Source: Burkholderia plantarii
Lineage (GTDB): Bacteria; Pseudomonadota; Gammaproteobacteria; Burkholderiales; Burkholderiaceae
Assembly (NCBI RefSeq): GCF_001411805.1
Contig: NZ_CP007212.1
Span: 3,534,001-3,598,000, forward strand
Reading direction: 5' to 3'
DNA: 64,000 nucleotides
Shown piece by piece: positions 58,834 through 64,000 of this stretch. The notes beneath the pieces are model-generated. The model was not told the DNA's origin and made no database searches. It worked only from the letters and a program-made list of their open reading frames with translations. The position numbers and the translations under genes are program-made. Position 1 is the stretch's first letter; every line of letters begins with the position of its first letter.

Positions 58834-60186
58834 ATGCACAAGCTGCCGCACCTGTTCAAATCGCGCCACGGCGTGTTTTACCTCCGGCTCGTTCGCGCCG
58901 GCAAAGAGAGCAAGCGCTCGCTGCGCACGAAAGACTTCCGGCAAGCTAAACTTCTTGCGCTCGCGTTCAACCTCGAACTCGCAATGAAGACGCCCGCTGA
59001 CAAGCCGAAGGCCGCCGATTTCACCCTCGACCCTGACGAAGCCAAGCGGCTCGACGTGATTTTCCCCGACGGCACGCAAGTCAAGGACATCAACACCGAC
59101 GACGACGTGCGCCGAGCCAAGGAGCTTTTCGGCGACCGCTTCGCCCCCGCCCCTTCGATCGAGCTGCCAGTCCTGTCCGATTCCGTCGCGGTCGCCATTG
59201 CCACCCAGAACGCCGCCCAAACGCAAGCGAAGGCCCGCAAGGGCAAGCCTTTCGCCGAAGTCGTGGCGCGCTACAAGAAAGAAAAGACGCTCGACAACGT
59301 CGCTCGCACAATCGTGGCCAAAAACCGGACGTTCGACGACTTTGCGAAGCGGATCGGCTCCAAGCCGATCGACGCTTACGCGATCGGCGACGCCGTGGAC
59401 TACAAGAACGCCTTGATCGACGAAGGCGGCAGCGCGAGCCGGATCAACGCCAAGCTGTCGTTCCTGCGGGACATGTTTGGCTACGCGGTCGCCAACGGCC
59501 ACCGCGAAGGCCCCAACCCCTTTGAAATGTCGAAGGTGTCGACGAGGTCGAAGCTTCAACAGCAAAAGCGCTCCTACAAACCGTTCAGCGCGGACGACAT
59601 CGCGGCGATCTTTGACCCGGCCGCTTATGCGGCGAAGATGAACAGGCCCGCCTATCGCTGGCTTCCTTTCTTGGCTCTTTACTCCGGGGCGCGGCTCGAA
59701 GAGCTTGCCAGTCTGTCGCTGGCGCAGGTCCAGCGCGAAGGCGATGTTTGGTTTTTCGACATCCAGAAAGCGAAAAACGCAGCCTCCCAGCGCCGCATCC
59801 CCTTGCACCGCACGGTTCTGGAATCCGGGTTTATGGCGTATGTGGACGGCCTGCGCGAGCGAGGCGCGACGCAGCTCTTTCCCGAGCTCAAACCCGGCGC
59901 AAACGGGTACGGGAAAAACGTGACTCGGCGCTTCGCCGACTACCTGGACGAGCGCAAGATCGTGGACGACCGCAAGGTCTTTCACTCGTTTCGGCACACC
60001 TTCATCAACAGGATGACCGAGCTGCACACGCATCCCGCAATGTTGATGGCGCTGGTTGGGCACTACGACCAAGCGAAAGTCGATTTCAGCAGCCCCCACT
60101 TTGCGAACTATCAGCATGCCAAGCCGCTTGCCGAGCTGAAATCCACTCTTGATCGATTCGATTTGATTTTGCCCATCTGCTTTTAG
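58834..60186 (+). CDS. tyrosine-type site-specific integrase of the island
   Basis: 450 residues. An N-terminal part rich in basic residues (FYLRLVRAGKESKRSLRTKDFRQAKLL) resembles a DUF6538-like/arm-binding domain. A SAM-like core-binding domain follows at about 137-225, then the catalytic domain with Arg287 (ALYSGARLEELASL), Lys in the hairpin (DIQKAKN), His384 and Arg387 (FHSFRHTF), His410 (VGHYDQ) and Tyr426 (FANYQHA). All residues needed for catalysis are present, so the enzyme looks functional. It lies directly behind tRNA-Met and reads away from it. Confidence 0.93.
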   Translation: MHKLPHLFKSRHGVFYLRLVRAGKESKRSLRTKDFRQAKLLALAFNLELAMKTPADKPKAADFTLDPDEAKRLDVIFPDGTQVKDINTDDDVRRAKELFGDRFAPAPSIELPVLSDSVAVAIATQNAAQTQAKARKGKPFAEVVARYKKEKTLDNVARTIVAKNRTFDDFAKRIGSKPIDAYAIGDAVDYKNALIDEGGSASRINAKLSFLRDMFGYAVANGHREGPNPFEMSKVSTRSKLQQQKRSYKPFSADDIAAIFDPAAYAAKMNRPAYRWLPFLALYSGARLEELASLSLAQVQREGDVWFFDIQKAKNAASQRRIPLHRTVLESGFMAYVDGLRERGATQLFPELKPGANGYGKNVTRRFADYLDERKIVDDRKVFHSFRHTFINRMTELHTHPAMLMALVGHYDQAKVDFSSPHFANYQHAKPLAELKSTLDRFDLILPICF

Positions 60187-60367
60187 CTGAATCGGCGTTT
60201 TTTGCGCCATAAGCGCCTCCGCTGAGCGCAAATCAGGAAAGCGTGTCGCGCCAAGGCCACGATGCCGAATCCTCCAATTGACGCCGCGAAGCCGCCCGGA
60301 GGATATTTTGCATGCGCGAAAATCGACAATGCGCACGCGCACTCTATAGCGATAAACGGGGCCATGC

Positions 60368-62014
60368 ATGGGCAGAAAGCGGTCGCAGGAGAGAAGGGAG
60401 CGTCTCACCATTTATAGAGTTCGGGGGCAGGCAACGCCAGACGGGCTAATCATCAAGACCGACAAAGCCAAACCGCGCGTCGAGCTTGAGATTTCGCACG
60501 GCTCCGCAACCTTGTACGTAAAAAACACACCGCCGCCCAAGCTTCCCGCTTGGACCAATTTTCTAATTGACGGCCAGAAGATCGAGGCGGATCTGTTCGG
60601 CGGCAATCGATCCGAAGGCGCAGCGCTCGTCGTGCGCGACTTGGGCGACACCTTTATCCTTTGCTTCGGCATGGGGTTTCATCTCGTCAACTTGGACTTG
60701 GTCGAGCGCGACTTCGGGCTGCGCGTGACGCTCAACTCCGTCAATCCGGAACGCCTGCGCAGCCTCGACAAAGCCAGCTACCAAGACAATTGGCTCAACA
60801 CCAGAAACCAGAGCCCGAGAGATTCAGACATTTTTGATTTGGCGATAGACTGGGAAATTGACATGGTTCAGTCCCTGACCGGCGCATGCCAAATTGGGGA
60901 GTTTGGTCCGGTGGCGACCGGCCGCGACGCGCTGACCATCCACCCTACGGCCAAACTCAATGACTTGCACGCCATTTTTCAATTGGCCCAGGAAGCCTGC
61001 GACAAGAAACTCCCCGATCGATTCGCGTGGGTGGACAATGTTCACCGAATCAAAGAAAGGGAAATGATCGAATTGCTCGACTCGGTGCTTGATGACCTGA
61101 TCAAAACAGATCCCGAGAACGGCAATTTTTGGATGGGGGAGCCAGAAATTGTCGACTGGGAGCGACAGGCCGGATACTCCTTCGAGCGCCGCGCCAGCTC
61201 GGCGAGCCACCCCACCTTGCAGTTGGAAGATTTTCTCGGGTTTCTCAGGGAGAGAAAACTATCCCCTGGCGTGGCGGCGATGAAAACCCACGTTGTCCAC
61301 TCAGTCGACGCGAACGGCGAGGTGATCCAAACTTGGCGCGCCTATCGCTGCCTGTACGCCGAGATCAAGGAATCGGAAAAAACCTACGTCCTGCGCGATG
61401 GCCAATGGCATGAGATCAACAAAAACTTCATCGACCGAGTCGACGCCTTCTTGGCGAAGCTAGAAGTCGACACTGAGAAGCTGCCAATCTACAACCATGC
61501 CAACGAGGGCGAATACAATTCGTTTTCGGCGGAGACGGAAAGCAATATCGAACTGCTTGACAAGAAGAACATCCAAATCGGCGGACCGCACGACAAAATC
61601 GAGTTTTGCGACTTGGTGCGATCCGGCAAAGACTTGATACACGTCAAATACTACAGAAGCTCCGCAACCCTCAGCCATTTATTTTCGCAGGGGGAGGTGT
61701 CTGGGGAAACTTTCATCAAAGATGAGGATTTTAGAAACAAGCTCAACGCCAAGCTTCCCGACAGCATCCGTCTTGCGGACCCCTCGAAAAAACCAAACGC
61801 TCAAAATTATCGCGTTATTTTCGCCATCGCGACATCAAAAAATTTGCCGCTGGATTTGCCATTTTTCTCCAAAATAACGTTGAAAAACTCCTTCATGACT
61901 CTGGACGCCTTGAACTTCAAGGTCGCGATAGCAAAGATCGAAGTCGAGCCAACCCTTTTGAAAAAGAAATCGTTCAAATCCGCAAAACGAAAGGGAACCA
62001 AGGCCAAAATCTAG
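60368..62014 (+). CDS. DUF6119/TIGR04141-like sporadically distributed protein, candidate defence or nuclease-like gene
   Basis: 548 residues, soluble, and more AT-rich than any other gene here, so recently acquired. From memory it fits TIGR04141/DUF6119: LTIYRVRG start, L-Y-V-K-N with P-A-W-T-N-F-L near 49-66, TFILCFGMGFHLVN at 95-108, DFGLRVTLNSVNPERLRSLDK at about 115-135 (here in parts: DFGLRVTLNSVNP and ERLRSLDK), N-Q-S-P at 147-150, the TGACQ / ATGRDAL segment at 171-189, and FAWVDNV at 219-225. The C-terminal core reads E412-F-C414-D415-L ... I-H425-V-K427, then LSHLFSQGEVS (435-445). This acidic-acidic-HxK layout looks like a variant PD-(D/E)xK nuclease core, which is inference. The family has no settled function. 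It is alone between the integrase and insertion sequences. Confidence 0.7.
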   Translation: MGRKRSQERRERLTIYRVRGQATPDGLIIKTDKAKPRVELEISHGSATLYVKNTPPPKLPAWTNFLIDGQKIEADLFGGNRSEGAALVVRDLGDTFILCFGMGFHLVNLDLVERDFGLRVTLNSVNPERLRSLDKASYQDNWLNTRNQSPRDSDIFDLAIDWEIDMVQSLTGACQIGEFGPVATGRDALTIHPTAKLNDLHAIFQLAQEACDKKLPDRFAWVDNVHRIKEREMIELLDSVLDDLIKTDPENGNFWMGEPEIVDWERQAGYSFERRASSASHPTLQLEDFLGFLRERKLSPGVAAMKTHVVHSVDANGEVIQTWRAYRCLYAEIKESEKTYVLRDGQWHEINKNFIDRVDAFLAKLEVDTEKLPIYNHANEGEYNSFSAETESNIELLDKKNIQIGGPHDKIEFCDLVRSGKDLIHVKYYRSSATLSHLFSQGEVSGETFIKDEDFRNKLNAKLPDSIRLADPSKKPNAQNYRVIFAIATSKNLPLDLPFFSKITLKNSFMTLDALNFKVAIAKIEVEPTLLKKKSFKSAKRKGTKAKI

Positions 62015-62101
62015 CGCTCAAAAAATCGTCACCATCCAACACGACAGCGGCGCCTACCCCGCGCGGCGCCACACCGCCGAATAGATCCGCGAAAGCATCT
62101 T

Positions 62102-62191
62102 TGTAATGACCCAGCCAAACCTGCACAGGTTAAGCGGCTAAAGCAAACGCCTCGGCCGGGGTCTTCATCTTCAGCGACTGATGCGCTCGCC
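62102..62191 (-). pseudogene. right-end remnant of an IS3/IS481-like insertion sequence, cut by IS66
   Basis: On the minus strand the frame ending at the TAA (62130-62132) reads AHQSLKMKTPAEAFALAA, the typical end of a DDE transposase of the IS3/IS481 kind (H-Q-S-L-x-M-K-T-P-A-E). The DNA beyond it ends in TGTAATGACCCAGCC at 62102-62116 with a 5'-TG terminus. The rest of the element is missing because IS66 starts at 62192. It may continue on the far side of the IS66, outside the window. Confidence 0.7.
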
Positions 62192-62277
62192 GTAAGCGCT
62201 TCCCCAGCACCGTCTGTTCATGAAGGTTCATAGGCGGCAATCTGATTCCCACCAGAATGTAGTGGGAACCAGAAAAA

Positions 62278-62640
62278 ATGGAAATCAAGGCGCAGGGCCG
62301 CCGACGAGGCTCCAAGAATTACACGAATGAGTTTCGCACGCAGGTCGTGGCGGAAACACGAGACCCGACCCGTTCACTGGCGGAAGTTGCACGCGCGCAT
62401 GGGTTGAACGCGAATCTCGTGTCGAAGTGGCGTCGGGATCAGGAGCAAGAGGCGACGTCCGCATCCGCGCCAGTTGAATTATTCCTGCCTGTTCAGATGG
62501 CATCACCGCCGATACCGGAACCGGTCAGATCATCCGGGCTGGTCATCGAATGTCGTGGCGTGCGCGCGTGTTTCGAAGGCAAGCCGGAGTCTGATGTCCT
62601 GCGGCTTGTGCTGACAAGCTTGCTGGATGTGGGTTCGTGA
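62278..62640 (+). CDS. tnpA: IS66 accessory protein TnpA
   Basis: 120 residues. N-terminal helix-turn-helix of the transposase_8/TnpA type: [11 protein letters not shown], then [22 protein letters not shown] at about 43-64. The C terminus has [15 protein letters not shown], a small beta unit typical of these proteins. It ends in a GTGATG overlap with tnpB. Confidence 0.93.
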   Translation: MEIKAQGRRRGSKNYTNEFRTQVVAETRDPTRSLAEVARAHGLNANLVSKWRRDQEQEATSASAPVELFLPVQMASPPIPEPVRSSGLVIECRGVRACFEGKPESDVLRLVLTSLLDVGS

Positions 62641-62987
62641 TGCTGGGCCTTCCCGCTGGGCCGCGGGTGTGGCTGGCTGCTGGTGTGACCGATATGCGTT
62701 CCGGCTTCAATAGCCTGGCCGCGAAGGTGCAGACCGTGCTCGAGCGGGACCCGTTCAGCGGACACGTGTTTGTGTTCCGCGGCCGACGCGGCGATCTGGT
62801 CAAGGTGCTGTGGTGGAGCGGTGACGGCATGTGTCTGCTGATGAAACGGCTTGAACGCGGCCGCTTTGTCTGGCCGCGTGCGGATGGGGGCGTCGTCAGC
62901 TTGAGCCAGGCGCAGTTGTCCATGTTGCTGGAAGGCATCGACTGGCGGCAGCCGGTGCGCACGGCGGCGCCGACCTCAGCGTTGTAA
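62640..62987 (+). CDS. tnpB: IS66 Orf2 protein TnpB
   Basis: 115 residues of the IS66 Orf2 family (not the RNA-guided TnpB nuclease). It has the family segments [33 protein letters not shown] and [15 protein letters not shown]. The ATG at 62640 overlaps the TGA of tnpA; a GTG three bases earlier is possible. Required for efficient IS66 movement, mechanism unclear. Confidence 0.95.
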   Translation: MLGLPAGPRVWLAAGVTDMRSGFNSLAAKVQTVLERDPFSGHVFVFRGRRGDLVKVLWWSGDGMCLLMKRLERGRFVWPRADGGVVSLSQAQLSMLLEGIDWRQPVRTAAPTSAL

Positions 62988-63016
62988 ACCCGCCCACCGG
63001 CGCGTAGACTGCGGGC

Positions 63017-64000
63017 ATGACGACGGCGAACGCGTACCCGGACGACATCGAAGCGCTCAAGGCTCTACTGCTCGAGCGCGATGCCCGCATCGGGCATCTG
63101 GAAGACGTGGTCGAATCGCACAAGGCGGCGACGGCAACCGACAAGGCGGAGATCGAGCGTCTCAAGCTGCTGATCGCAAAGCTGCGCCGCATGCAGTTCG
63201 GCCGCCGCTCGGAGAAACTGGACCGCCAGATCGAGCAGCTCGAGCTGCGTCTGGAAGAACTCGAGGCCGACGAAGGCGCTGCCCCCATCGAGATTCCCAG
63301 GACGCCACGCACGGCACCGGAACAGGTACAACGCAAGCCGTTGCCGGATCACCTGCCGCGCGAGATCCAGATCCATTGGCCCGAATCACGTGAAACCTGC
63401 ACGGCGTGCGGTGCGCCGATGAAGCAGCTTGGCGAGGACGTCGCCGAACAACTCGAGTATGTGCCGGCGAGCTTCCGGGTCATCCGCCATGTGCGGCCGA
63501 AGCTGGCATGTTCATGCTGCGATCACATCGCCCAGGCTGCTGCGCCGAGCCGTCCCATCGAGCGAGGCATGGCTGGCCCGGGACTGCTGGCTCACGTACT
63601 GGTCGCGAAGTTCGCGGATCACCTGCCGCTCTACCGGCAGTCGGTGATCTATGCGCGGGAAGGTGTCGAGCTGGATCGCTCGCTGCTGGCGAAGTGGGTT
63701 GGTCACACTGCGGCGCTGCTGCAACCGCTCGTCGACGCACTGCGTCGCCACGTCATGGCGGCGACGAAGCTCCATGCCGACGATACGCCAGTGCCGGTGC
63801 TTGCGCCAGGGAACGGCAAGACCAAAACCGGACGCCTGTGGGTGTATGTGCGTGACGATCGGGCGTCCAGCGACGCCGCTCCGCCGGCCGTCTGGTTTGC
63901 CTATACGCCGGACCGCAAGGGCATCCATCCGCAGCAGCATCTCGAATCGTTCAATGGCACGTTGCAGGCCGACGCCTACGGCGGCTACCAAGCGATTTAC
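63017..64000 (+). CDS. tnpC: IS66 transposase TnpC, cut off by the window end
   Basis: The first 328 codons are open to the last base. A coiled-coil/Leu-rich start (LERDARIGHLEDVVE, then EIERLKLLIAKLRRMQFGRRSEKLD) precedes a zinc-finger region (TCTACGAP and SCCDHIA). The catalytic domain starts with LHADDTPVPVL (first Asp) and reaches LQADAYGGYQAIY. The remaining DDE residues lie outside the window, so completeness cannot be judged. Confidence 0.95.
   Translation, partial: MTTANAYPDDIEALKALLLERDARIGHLEDVVESHKAATATDKAEIERLKLLIAKLRRMQFGRRSEKLDRQIEQLELRLEELEADEGAAPIEIPRTPRTAPEQVQRKPLPDHLPREIQIHWPESRETCTACGAPMKQLGEDVAEQLEYVPASFRVIRHVRPKLACSCCDHIAQAAAPSRPIERGMAGPGLLAHVLVAKFADHLPLYRQSVIYAREGVELDRSLLAKWVGHTAALLQPLVDALRRHVMAATKLHADDTPVPVLAPGNGKTKTGRLWVYVRDDRASSDAAPPAVWFAYTPDRKGIHPQQHLESFNGTLQADAYGGYQAIY

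Larger units (their letters stand above)
62192..64000 (+). mobile_element. IS66-family insertion sequence (left part)
   Basis: Left terminus GTAAGCGCTTCCCC at 62192, then the three standard genes tnpA, tnpB and tnpC in order. The right end is beyond 64000. The eight bases before the left end are CGCTCGCC (62184-62191), the expected half of an 8-bp target duplication. Confidence 0.9.

Noticed and set aside
62640..62987. TnpB as an RNA-guided nuclease of the IS200/IS605 type
   Set aside because: The sequence is the IS66 Orf2 protein, an unrelated family that shares the name.

Overview
The window comes from a high-GC beta-proteobacterium, almost certainly a Burkholderia. The reasons are the codon use (very strong G/C third positions), a BpeAB-OprB-type efflux operon with its divergent regulator, the pgk-pyk-fba-purC-purE-purK-sua5 order, the pilin/PglL pair, recA-recX beside a TctDE-like two-component system, and a beta-proteobacterial elongator tRNA-Met. 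I cannot fix the species from the sequence alone.

Layout. 1-4300: end of a probable metal ABC permease gene, the glutathione-dependent formaldehyde detoxification pair frmA-frmB, and an NCS2 nucleobase permease. 4300-12970: RND efflux operon bpeA-bpeB-oprB, repressor gene bpeR on the other strand, a CoxG-like membrane-anchored protein and a small secreted protein. 13100-20900: envelope quality control and signalling (DegP-type protease, OmpR/EnvZ-type pair, PBP4), a sterol-desaturase-family oxygenase and a GDSL lipoprotein. 21000-29200: threonylcarbamoyl-AMP synthase, purine genes purK-purE-purC, then lower glycolysis/Calvin genes fba, pyk, pgk, all on the minus strand. 29400-36900: AzlCD amino-acid exporter, a small zinc-ribbon protein, heptosyltransferase WaaF and a run of small enzymes, a BepA-like M48 protease, and MoaC. 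36950-38100: a general porin. 38350-43220: a type VI secretion VgrG followed by an unrecognised candidate effector and an overlapping lipoprotein gene that looks like its immunity gene. 43800-51000: TonB-like lipoprotein, DUF2501 protein, O-oligosaccharyltransferase PglL beside a type IV pilin, TerC-family protein, and succinyl-CoA synthetase sucCD. 51800-58540: recX-recA with a clear LexA box, a TctDE-like pair and a large MHS-family transporter.

The accessory region starts at tRNA-Met (58671-58747). Immediately behind it is a tyrosine integrase, then a clearly more AT-rich gene for a protein that resembles the sporadically distributed TIGR04141/DUF6119 family. Next comes the broken end of an older insertion sequence that was itself interrupted by an IS66-family element, which runs off the end of the window. 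This is the left part of a genomic island; its right end and attR are outside the window. The two places most likely to hold something undescribed are the VgrG-linked effector/immunity pair and the DUF6119-like island gene.

Regulatory signals that can be read directly include a 24-bp AcrR/BpeR-like palindrome lying inside the bpeA promoter, the LexA box on the recA promoter, sigma70 promoters for moaC and tRNA-Met, and a set of strong intrinsic terminators.
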